The notes: generated by a model not told the origin, from the sequence alone. Shown: positions 1 to 4,999, numbered from the stretch's first letter. The stretch is 5,151 nucleotides of DNA from JBBSGC01 sp038254525 (GCA_038254525.1 JBBSGC010000122.1:1-5151), one strand, 5' to 3'. Numbers and translations: made by a program.

Positions 1-420
1 CTGCTGGTCAGTGCGCTGATGGTCGTGCCGGTGGCGACCGCCCAGCAGGTCACCAGCAGCTTCCGGGCCACCTTCGTGCTCGCGATGCTGCTCGGGGTCG
101 TGTTCACGCTGGCCGGCGTGGTCACCAGCTTCGACGCCGACACGGCGCCCGGGCCCACCATCGTGCTTCTCGCCCTGGCCGGTTTCACTCTCGCCTGGCC
201 GGTGGGGAGCCTGCGCTCCTGGCGACGACGTCGCTCAGCGCCGTTCGACCTGGTCGACGAACCTCCGGTCACCGCCCCCGAGCACGACCTCGCGGAGACC
301 CACCCGCACGACCACGGGCCGCGCTGCGGCCATCCGGCCGTCCCGCACGGCGACCACGTCGACTACCTCCATGGCGGGCACCGCCACGTGGCGCACCACG
401 GGCACTACGACGAGCACTGA
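1..420 (+). CDS. znuB: Zinc/manganese ABC transporter permease, C-terminal part (ZnuB-like), 5'-truncated by window
   Basis: The reading frame is open from base 1, so the N-terminus lies outside the window; 139 residues are visible. It is the end of an ABC-3 family membrane permease, the channel subunit that imports Zn2+ (or Mn2+) with a binding protein and an ATPase. The opening residues LLVSALMVVPVATAQQ match the conserved late-helix region of ZnuB/MntB permeases. Two hydrophobic segments follow (about residues 24-44 and 50-71), then an RSWRRRR stop-transfer patch placing the tail in the cytoplasm. The tail (residues 94-139) is extraordinarily His-rich: 14 His plus one Cys, ending HYDEH, which suggests metal binding. 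The gene ends 13 bp before zur, so the two are almost certainly co-transcribed, and this linkage supports zinc as the substrate. An ATG at 19 is internal, not the start. The family is confident; the metal is inferred. Confidence 0.88.
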   Translation: MLVSALMVVPVATAQQVTSSFRATFVLAMLLGVVFTLAGVVTSFDADTAPGPTIVLLALAGFTLAWPVGSLRSWRRRRSAPFDLVDEPPVTAPEHDLAETHPHDHGPRCGHPAVPHGDHVDYLHGGHRHVAHHGHYDEH

Positions 421-422
421 CC

Positions 423-428
423 GGAGGG
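423..428 (+). promoter_or_regulatory. Ribosome binding site for zur
   Basis: GGAGGG lies 5 bases before the ATG at 434 and is a strong Shine-Dalgarno match. It decides the zur start against the in-frame ATG at 371, which lies inside the permease gene and would add a 21-residue low-complexity extension. Confidence 0.75.
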
Positions 429-433
429 ACACG

Positions 434-862
434 ATGAGCGACAGCGCCACGGGCGGCCAGGCAGCCGATGAGCTGGCGACGAGCCCCCGGACCACCCGGC
501 AGCGCCGGGCCGTCAGCGCCGTCCTCGGCGACCTCGACGGTTTCCACAGCGCCCAGCAGATCCACGACCGGCTGCGGCAGCGCGGCGAGAGCGTGGGACT
601 GTCGACGGTCTACCGGACGCTGCAGGCCCTCGCCGATGCCGCCGAGGTCGACGTGCTGCGCACCGACGACGGTGCGGCGATCTATCGCAGGTGCAGCTCC
701 GGCCACCACCACCACCACCTGGTGTGCCGCGCCTGCGGCCGCACGGTCGAGGTCGAAGGGCCGACCGTCGAGCGCTGGGCCGACAAAGTGGCGGCCGAGC
801 ACGGCTTCTCGGAGGTCGCGCACACGCTGGAGATCTTCGGCCGCTGTGCCGACTGCGGATGA
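434..862 (+). CDS. zur: Zinc uptake regulator Zur (Fur family repressor)
   Basis: A 142-residue Fur-family metalloregulator. With zinc bound it represses zinc-uptake genes, which makes it the feedback partner of the permease just upstream (13-bp gap). The N-terminal winged-helix DNA-binding domain (about residues 15-82) contains the recognition-helix motif GLSTVYRTLQAL (55-66). The C-terminal dimerisation domain carries the metal sites. C98-xx-C101 and C138-xx-C141 form the structural zinc site. By alignment from memory with Mycobacterium tuberculosis FurB, D73, C87, H93 and H95 form the regulatory site, and H92, H94, E113 and H130 a third site. All expected ligands are present, so it should be a functional sensor. 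The five-His run H91-H95 is encoded by five consecutive CAC codons. Fur, Mur and Nur are less likely because the HHHHHLVC motif and znuB linkage are typical of actinobacterial Zur. Confidence 0.93.
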   Translation: MSDSATGGQAADELATSPRTTRQRRAVSAVLGDLDGFHSAQQIHDRLRQRGESVGLSTVYRTLQALADAAEVDVLRTDDGAAIYRRCSSGHHHHHLVCRACGRTVEVEGPTVERWADKVAAEHGFSEVAHTLEIFGRCADCG

Positions 863-867
863 ACCGA

Positions 868-886
868 CGCCGGCGCCCACCCGGCG
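868..886 (+). terminator. Weak candidate terminator hairpin after zur
   Basis: Six bases downstream of the zur stop codon, CGCCGG (868-873) pairs perfectly with CCGGCG (881-886) around a 7-base loop. There is no T-run after it, so it is not a canonical intrinsic terminator. Actinobacterial terminators often lack the U-tract, and its position between zur and a gene with its own apparent promoter fits transcript ending. A chance hairpin in GC-rich DNA is a real alternative. Confidence 0.3.
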
Positions 887-900
887 CAGCACGCTTGGCC

Positions 901-906
901 TAGTCT
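901..906 (+). promoter_or_regulatory. Probable -10 element (TAGTCT) of a leaderless transcript for the APH-fold kinase
   Basis: TAGTCT fits the actinobacterial -10 consensus TANNNT. It ends 7 bases before the GTG at 914, so transcription would begin at or next to the start codon. No Shine-Dalgarno sequence stands between it and the GTG, as expected for leaderless translation. No convincing -35 is visible. Confidence 0.5.
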
Positions 907-913
907 GCGCCAG

Positions 914-2017
914 GTGTTCACCCGGCCGGACGAGATCTCGGACGCGTCGGTCATCGCCGCGCTGCGCGACGGCTGGCAGGTCGACGCGGTCGCTGTGGAC
1001 TACCTGACGGCCGGATTCGGCAGTCATCACTGGGTAGCCCACGCAGCAGACCAGACCCGGTGGTTCCTGACCGTGGACAACCTCGCCACCAAGAGCTTCC
1101 TCGGCGGCAGCCCGTCAGCGGCGTTCGACGCGCTGCGCGACGCATTCGCCACCGCACACGCACTGCAGAGCTGCGGACTGGAGTGGGTGGTCGGCCCTTG
1201 CGTCGGCACCCACGACCAGCTGTTGAGCTGGCTCGACCCTGCGTTCTCGATCGCGGTCTTCCCATACGTCCAGGGAGTGGCACCCGCCGCGTACGACCGG
1301 GACTCCGAACGAGCCGGCGTCGTCGACCTGCTGGCCGAGCTGCACCAGTGCACCGACCAGGTCGCTACCCAGGCGCGGCGGGAGACCTTCGCCTTGCCGA
1401 ACCGGACCGACCTGGAGGCCGCCATCGCGTCGGTCCAGAACCGGTGGACGGGAGGTCCGTACGCCGAGCCGGCGCGCGCACTGCTCGCCCAGCACGTCAA
1501 CGGCGTGCGAGCCTGCCTCGCTGACTATGACCGCCACGCGCAGGAGGCGCTGCGCGAGCCGAGCGGATGGACCATCACTCACGGCGAGCCGCACAGCGCC
1601 AACGTCCTGCGAACCGACCGAGGGCTGCGCCTGATCGACTGGGACACCGCGCTGATCGCACCGCCGGAGCGAGATCTCTGGATGCTGGTCCCGGGCGCCG
1701 CTGATCCCCTGGCTCGCCGTTACACCGCAGCGACCGGTCGGACCGTCGAGGAACCCCTGATCCGCCTCTATGCCCTGTGGTGGGACCTGTGCGAGGTCGG
1801 CGTCTACCTCGCCACGTTCCGCGCCCGGCACACCGACTCCGAGGACTCCGCTGAAGCATGGCGCAGCCTGCAGCACTTCATCAGGGCATGTGAACGCACC
1901 CCGTCAGGACCACCCGAATGGCTCAGGCGCTCCCCCACCGGCGCGACCGCCGGGCGTACTCCTCGATCGCTGCCCACAGCTGCCGCCGGTCGACGTCCGG
2001 CCACGCCACATCGCTGA
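914..2017 (+). CDS. APH-fold phosphotransferase (aminoglycoside phosphotransferase family kinase)
   Basis: A 367-residue protein of the APH/choline-kinase superfamily, which transfers ATP phosphate to small hydroxyl-bearing molecules. The C-lobe has the catalytic loop HGEPHSAN (residues 223-230), equivalent to the usual HGDxxxxN with Glu in place of the catalytic-base Asp, and the Mg-binding IDWD (D242, D244) followed by APPERDLWML (249-258). This arrangement resembles the spectinomycin-phosphotransferase-like branch. In the N-lobe, GFGSHHW (34-40) and WFLTVDNL (50-57) occupy the region where APH kinases carry the ATP-binding lysine; here a Thr sits at the usual Lys place, with K60 nearby. 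The substrate is unknown and resistance cannot be concluded. The GTG start is chosen because TAGTCT precedes it at leaderless spacing. The last 31 or so residues, Pro/Arg/Ala-rich, overlap uppS antisense and lack recognisable family features. A/T-ending codons seem somewhat commoner than in neighbours. Confidence 0.85.
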   Translation: MFTRPDEISDASVIAALRDGWQVDAVAVDYLTAGFGSHHWVAHAADQTRWFLTVDNLATKSFLGGSPSAAFDALRDAFATAHALQSCGLEWVVGPCVGTHDQLLSWLDPAFSIAVFPYVQGVAPAAYDRDSERAGVVDLLAELHQCTDQVATQARRETFALPNRTDLEAAIASVQNRWTGGPYAEPARALLAQHVNGVRACLADYDRHAQEALREPSGWTITHGEPHSANVLRTDRGLRLIDWDTALIAPPERDLWMLVPGAADPLARRYTAATGRTVEEPLIRLYALWWDLCEVGVYLATFRARHTDSEDSAEAWRSLQHFIRACERTPSGPPEWLRRSPTGATAGRTPRSLPTAAAGRRPATPHR

Positions 2018-2693
2018 AGACCAGCTCGGCGTACGCGGACTGCCAGAGCAAGAAGTTGCTGATCCGCCGCTCCCCCGACGTGCGCCAGAACAAGTCGACG
2101 TCCGGCAGGTCCGGCTCGTCGAGATAGCGGGCGAAGACCCGGCCGTCCACGCGCGAGGGGGTCAGCCGTCCGGCCGCGACGTCGCGGGCCAGGGCGGCAG
2201 CCGCATCCGCGATCTCGGCCCGCCCGCCGTAGTTGACGCACATCGTCAGCGTCAGCACGTCGTTGTCGCGGGTCATGTCCTGCGCCACCTCGAGCTCGCG
2301 AATCACCGACCGCCACAGGCGCGGACGGCGACCCGACCAACGCACCCGGACGCCGAGCGCGTGCATGTCGTCGCGCCGGCGGCGAATCACGTCGCGGTTG
2401 AAACCCATGAGGAAGCGAACCTCCTCGGGGGAGCGCTTCCAGTTCTCGGTCGAGAAGGCGTACGCCGACACCCACCGCACGCCGATCTCGATCGCCCCCT
2501 CGACCACGTCGAACAAGGCAGCCTCACCGGCCTCGTGCCCGGCCGTTCGCGGCAGCCCGCGCTGCGCTGCCCAGCGGCCGTTGCCGTCCATGACGATCGC
2601 CACGTGCCGAGGCACCTGCCGGGGAGGGAGCGCCGGCGCCGTCGCCCCCGAGGGATGCGGGGTCGGCGCCCGGTAGACCGGCCGGGCCGTCAC
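1923..2693 (-). CDS. uppS: Isoprenyl transferase / long-chain cis-prenyl diphosphate synthase (UppS)
   Basis: A 256-residue cis-prenyltransferase that condenses isopentenyl diphosphate onto an allylic primer at the inner membrane face. It makes the undecaprenyl or decaprenyl diphosphate that becomes the lipid carrier for peptidoglycan and other envelope polymers. The signature HVAIVMDGNGRWA (residues 30-42) holds catalytic D36. AYAFSTENW (77-85) and the diphosphate-binding RTSGERRIS (204-212, with R204, R210 and S212) are intact, as is the Mg-binding E223. These sit at a constant +10 offset from the E. coli residues D26, R194, R200, S202 and E213. W203 occupies a position that is usually Val, Ile or Leu. 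Translation starts at GTG (2693-2691), 12 bp after the recO stop, with only a weak AGG upstream, so coupling to recO is likely. Linkage to recO matches the Rv2361c-type long-chain enzyme of mycobacteria rather than the short-chain Z-FPP synthase. Exact product length is not readable from sequence. Confidence 0.95.
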   Translation of the reverse strand: MTARPVYRAPTPHPSGATAPALPPRQVPRHVAIVMDGNGRWAAQRGLPRTAGHEAGEAALFDVVEGAIEIGVRWVSAYAFSTENWKRSPEEVRFLMGFNRDVIRRRRDDMHALGVRVRWSGRRPRLWRSVIRELEVAQDMTRDNDVLTLTMCVNYGGRAEIADAAAALARDVAAGRLTPSRVDGRVFARYLDEPDLPDVDLFWRTSGERRISNFLLWQSAYAELVFSDVAWPDVDRRQLWAAIEEYARRSRRWGSA

Positions 2694-2705
2694 CGGGTCG
2701 CCTGC

Positions 2706-3434
2706 TCAGCGGTCGACATAGGTCAGCGAGCGCAGGCCGCGCTCGAGGTGCCAAGCCAGGTACGCCGCGACCAGGCCGCTGGCCTCGCGTCGGTGCCGCG
2801 GATCACTCCCCGCCACGGCGGCCCAGTCACCGGTGAGCAGCGCGCTGAGCAGCGTCACGGTGCCCGCTGCCGGGTTGGCCGATCCGGGTAGCCGGCAGCG
2901 GCTGCAGAGCATGCCGCCGGAGGCCGGACTGAAGGAGCGGTGCGGTCCAGGCGTGCCGCAGCGCGCGCACCGGTCGAACGAGGGTGCATACCCCGACACC
3001 GCCAGCGAGCGGAGCAGGAACGAGTCGAGCACGAGGCTCGGCGCCCGCTCCGCCGCGGTCAGCGCACGCAGCGCCGCGACCAGCAGCAGGTACTGCTGCA
3101 CCGACGGGTGGCCCTCCTCGCCGGTGAGCCGCTCGGCCGTCTCGAGAATTGCCGTCCCCGCGGTGTACGCGGCGTAGTTGGCGCCGATCGTCGCGCCGTG
3201 GGCCCCCAGCGTCTCGACCTGCGTCACGATGTCGAGCGAGCGGCCCTGCGCGAACTGGCAGTCGACGTGCATGAACGGCTCGAGCCGGGCGCCGAACCGA
3301 GAACTGGTGCGCCGCACACCCTTGGCCACGGCGCGCACCAGGCCGTGCCGGCGGGTGAGCAGCGTGACGATCCGGTCGGCCTCGCCCAGCTTCTGGGTGC
3401 GCAAGACGACACCCTCGTCGCGGTAGAGGCTCAC
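2706..3434 (-). CDS. recO: DNA repair protein RecO
   Basis: A 242-residue RecO, the recombination mediator that works with RecR to load RecA onto SSB-coated single-stranded DNA in gap repair and also anneals strands. The N-terminal OB-fold begins with the highly typical YRDEGVVLRTQKLGEADRI (residues 4-22) and continues with GLVRAVAKGVRR (31-42). The helical C-terminal region contains a four-cysteine zinc motif, C156-xx-C159 and C177-xx-C180. The length fits the family. I chose GTG at 3434-3432, which gives VSLYRDEG; the frame continues upstream to 3545, but that 37-residue extension is low-complexity and crosses the intergenic inverted repeat. A GGGAC about 10 bases upstream could serve as ribosome binding site. 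It is the first gene of a recO-uppS operon, divergent from the hemerythrin gene. Confidence 0.93.
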   Translation of the reverse strand: MSLYRDEGVVLRTQKLGEADRIVTLLTRRHGLVRAVAKGVRRTSSRFGARLEPFMHVDCQFAQGRSLDIVTQVETLGAHGATIGANYAAYTAGTAILETAERLTGEEGHPSVQQYLLLVAALRALTAAERAPSLVLDSFLLRSLAVSGYAPSFDRCARCGTPGPHRSFSPASGGMLCSRCRLPGSANPAAGTVTLLSALLTGDWAAVAGSDPRHRREASGLVAAYLAWHLERGLRSLTYVDR

Positions 3435-3462
3435 CGCGCCATTGTCCCGCGTGCCCGCAGGT

Positions 3463-3502
3463 CCGGCACCCGACGCGCTCGGGCGGCACTGTCGGGTGCC
3501 GG
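3463..3502. repeat. Perfect 12-bp inverted repeat in the recO/hemerythrin divergent intergenic region
   Basis: CCGGCACCCGAC (3463-3474) and GTCGGGTGCCGG (3491-3502) are exact reverse complements separated by 16 bases. The repeat lies 29 bases upstream of the recO start codon and ends 6 bases before the putative -35 of the hemerythrin promoter. It lies between divergent genes and has no T-run on either side, so an operator or a leader hairpin of the recO transcript is more plausible than a terminator. No known regulator motif is recognised. Confidence 0.7.
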
Positions 3503-3508
3503 TTGGAG

Positions 3509-3534
3509 GGTTGAGCGGCCCGGCCAGTGGGTAC
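3509..3534 (+). promoter_or_regulatory. Probable SigF/SigB-type stress promoter for the hemerythrin gene
   Basis: GGTTG (3509-3513), a 15-base spacer and GGGTAC (3529-3534) match the actinobacterial SigF/SigB family consensus (approximately GGTTT-N15-17-GGGTA in mycobacteria, GNNT-N14-16-GGGTAC in Streptomyces). The predicted transcript would begin near 3541, giving a leader of about 30 bases with a ribosome binding site before ATG 3573. The match is by eye; the consensus is recalled from literature. Confidence 0.6.
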
Positions 3535-3560
3535 GAGGCGAGCACGTGGTCGGACAGTCG

Positions 3561-3566
3561 AGAGGA
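3561..3566 (+). promoter_or_regulatory. Ribosome binding site for the hemerythrin gene
   Basis: AGAGGA lies 6 bases before the ATG at 3573 and resembles the Shine-Dalgarno consensus. It selects this ATG within a frame that is open from 2940, where the upstream part is only antisense to recO. Confidence 0.65.
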
Positions 3567-3572
3567 ACGCTC

Positions 3573-4142
3573 ATGGGGAACTCAGCGGGCTCAGCGGGCA
3601 AGGACATGGTCAGCGTCTTGGTGACCGACCACGAGGAGGTCAAGGAGCTGTTCCGCCAGATCGAGAGCACGAGCGACGCCAAGACCAGGCGCGACCTGGC
3701 CGACCAGATGACAGCCGAGCTGATCCGCCACTCGGTGGCCGAGGAGCAGCACCTGTACCCCGCAACGCGTGCGGCGCTGCCCGACGGCGACCAGATCGCC
3801 GACCACGAGATCGAGGAGCACTCGGAGGCCGAGGAGGGCCTGAAGCGCCTGGAGGGCGTGGCCGGCGACGACCCGCAGTTCATGACCATCTTCGCCGAGG
3901 TCCGCGACGGCGTCCTGCACCACATCGAGGAAGAGGAGGGCGACCTCTTCCCGCGTCTGCAGGCGACGATGACGGCCGACCAGCTGGTCGAGCTGGGCGA
4001 GAAGATCACCGCCGCCAAGAAGATCGCCCCGACCCGGCCACACCCCTCTGCGCCGGACACCCCGCCGCTCAACAAGGTGATGGGGCCGCTCACCGGGCTC
4101 GTGGACCGGTTGCGCGACCGGTTCTCCGGCCGCTCCACCTGA
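3573..4142 (+). CDS. Hemerythrin domain-containing protein (HHE family)
   Basis: A 189-residue soluble protein with a four-helix hemerythrin/HHE domain (about residues 11-145), which binds a carboxylate-bridged di-iron centre. Likely ligands are H20 (in TDHEEVKELF), H53 and E57 (in HSVAEEQHLYP), H78 and/or H83 (in DHEIEEH), and H117 and E121 (in HHIEEEEGDLFP), so the metal site looks complete. The linker RPHPSAPDTPP (155-165) leads to a basic amphipathic C-terminal stretch ending LVDRLRDRFSGR, a tail I recall from other actinobacterial members. Such proteins are linked to oxygen, NO or peroxide sensing or to iron handling; the exact role here is not known. A SigF/SigB-like promoter upstream suggests stress or stationary-phase expression. 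Some mycobacterial homologues have been reported to affect the SigF-linked peroxide response (from memory). No signal peptide or membrane segment is seen. Confidence 0.9.
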   Translation: MGNSAGSAGKDMVSVLVTDHEEVKELFRQIESTSDAKTRRDLADQMTAELIRHSVAEEQHLYPATRAALPDGDQIADHEIEEHSEAEEGLKRLEGVAGDDPQFMTIFAEVRDGVLHHIEEEEGDLFPRLQATMTADQLVELGEKITAAKKIAPTRPHPSAPDTPPLNKVMGPLTGLVDRLRDRFSGRST

Positions 4143-4174
4143 CGCTGCCGGCCGGCGAGCTCGCGACCTAACCC

Positions 4175-4190
4175 GCTGGCTCCCACCAGC
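4175..4190 (+). terminator. Very weak hairpin between the hemerythrin and GNAT genes
   Basis: GCTGG (4175-4179) pairs with CCAGC (4186-4190) around a 6-base loop, 32 bases after the hemerythrin stop codon. It has no T-run. It is offered only as the best hairpin candidate in the 69-bp gap, since the next gene appears to have its own start signal. Confidence 0.2.
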
Positions 4191-4199
4191 AAGACGTGG

Positions 4200-4205
4200 C
4201 AGTCT
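4200..4205 (+). promoter_or_regulatory. Possible -10 element (CAGTCT) of a leaderless GNAT transcript
   Basis: CAGTCT keeps the two most important bases of the TANNNT -10 motif (A at position 2, T at position 6) and ends 6 bases before the GTG at 4212. No Shine-Dalgarno sequence lies between. The core AGTCT is the same as in the TAGTCT before the APH-fold kinase. Confidence 0.35.
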
Positions 4206-4211
4206 CCGCGC

Positions 4212-4991
4212 GTGACCGATGCCCACCTCCCCGACGGCGACCGCCTGGCCGTCCTCGAGCGCTACCTCGACACGGTGCCGCGCGCATTCGCCGAGGCACT
4301 GGCGTGCGGTCCGTTCTCTGTGTTCGTCGCCCGGGAGGGGTGGCCCTACTACGCTCGGCCGCGGCTCGGGCTCGCTGTGCCGATCGAGGCCGATGACGTA
4401 CGCGCGGTCATCGCCCGGATGCAGGACCTGAGGATGCCGGCCAGCATCGAGTGGATGCAGGAGGCGACGCCCTCGCTGGCCGACGCGGCCACCGCCGCCG
4501 GGCTGCGGGTGGAGCACATGCCGTTGCTCGTGCTCGACGGGGACGTCCGCACGATGAGCGGCAGCGGCGCGCGGGTGGCCGTGGTAGAGCCGGGTGACGA
4601 GCGCTTTGCGTCGGCGCGAGCGGCGGTGGCGGCCGGTTTCGACGGCCGCGACGAGTTGACGCCGGAACCGGTGGCGGACTGGATCGCCGCCCGGGTGGAC
4701 GCCGGGCTGATGCGGGTCGTCGGCGCCTTCGCGCCCGACGGCTCGGCGGTCGGCGGTGGCAGTCACGCGCCCCGCGACGGCGTGACCGAGCTGACCGGCA
4801 TCGCGGTGGTCCCCTCCTGGCGGCGCCGCGGGGTGGGAGCCGAGCTGACCAGAGCGCTGGCGCAGGACGCCCGGTCCGGTGGAGCCACCACGGTGTTTCT
4901 CTCAGCCGGGTCCGACGACGTCGCCCGGGTCTACGAGCGCGTCGGCTTCGCGCGCGTCGGCAGCGTGTGCGCGGCTGCTCCGACACAGTGA
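4212..4991 (+). CDS. GNAT family N-acetyltransferase with a separate N-terminal domain
   Basis: A 259-residue protein whose C-terminal part (about residues 115-255) is a GNAT acetyltransferase that uses acetyl-CoA to acylate an amine; the substrate is unknown. The core strand and pyrophosphate loop are clear: TGIAVVPSWRRRGVGAEL, with the R-x-x-G-x-G motif at R204, G207 and G209. The later VFLSAGSDDVARVYERVGF (228-246) is motif B, with Y241 as probable general acid. The N-terminal region (1-110), with SIEWMQEATPSL (78-89) and an AAGLRVEHMPLLVLDG ending, resembles the N-terminal domain of a common two-domain actinobacterial GNAT group. GTG 4212 is preferred because it directly follows a -10-like CAGTCT and the frame upstream has no better signal. 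It is separated by 69 bp from the hemerythrin gene and probably transcribed on its own. Confidence 0.85.
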   Translation: MTDAHLPDGDRLAVLERYLDTVPRAFAEALACGPFSVFVAREGWPYYARPRLGLAVPIEADDVRAVIARMQDLRMPASIEWMQEATPSLADAATAAGLRVEHMPLLVLDGDVRTMSGSGARVAVVEPGDERFASARAAVAAGFDGRDELTPEPVADWIAARVDAGLMRVVGAFAPDGSAVGGGSHAPRDGVTELTGIAVVPSWRRRGVGAELTRALAQDARSGGATTVFLSAGSDDVARVYERVGFARVGSVCAAAPTQ

Positions 4992-4999
4992 CGAACGGA

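Noticed and set aside
371..433. Earlier in-frame ATG for zur
   Set aside because: It would start inside znuB without a ribosome binding site and add 21 low-complexity Thr/Arg-rich residues; GGAGGG precedes the ATG at 434.
421..913. Zur operator (AT-rich TGAAAAT-type palindrome)
   Set aside because: I looked for a Zur-box-like palindrome before zur and before the kinase and found none; the operator presumably lies upstream of the znu operon outside the window.
269..1042. Long minus-strand open frame (257 codons) opposite znuB, zur and the start of the kinase
   Set aside because: It is antisense to well-recognised genes and its translation is Arg/Gly/Val-rich without domains; long antisense frames are common in GC-rich DNA.
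1770..2891. Plus-strand open frame of 373 codons across the uppS region
   Set aside because: It is the antisense shadow of uppS and the recO 3' end; the translation is Arg/Pro-rich with no family features, whereas uppS has complete catalytic motifs.
3435..3545. 37-codon N-terminal extension of RecO
   Set aside because: RecO proteins typically begin close to the YRDEGVVLRT motif, and the extension spans the inverted repeat and stress promoter with no conserved residues.
2940..3572. N-terminal extension of the hemerythrin frame by 211 codons
   Set aside because: The extension is antisense to recO and crosses the intergenic region. A ribosome binding site and the family's normal N-terminus support ATG 3573.
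4089..4130. ACCGGT repeated twice near the end of the hemerythrin gene, able to form a hairpin
   Set aside because: It lies within coding sequence encoding the RLRDRF helix and is explained by codon usage; there is no sign of a regulatory role.
3591..4766. Minus-strand open frame of 391 codons opposite the hemerythrin and GNAT genes
   Set aside because: It overlaps two clear domain-bearing genes on the other strand and shows only compositional, His/Arg/Gly-rich sequence.
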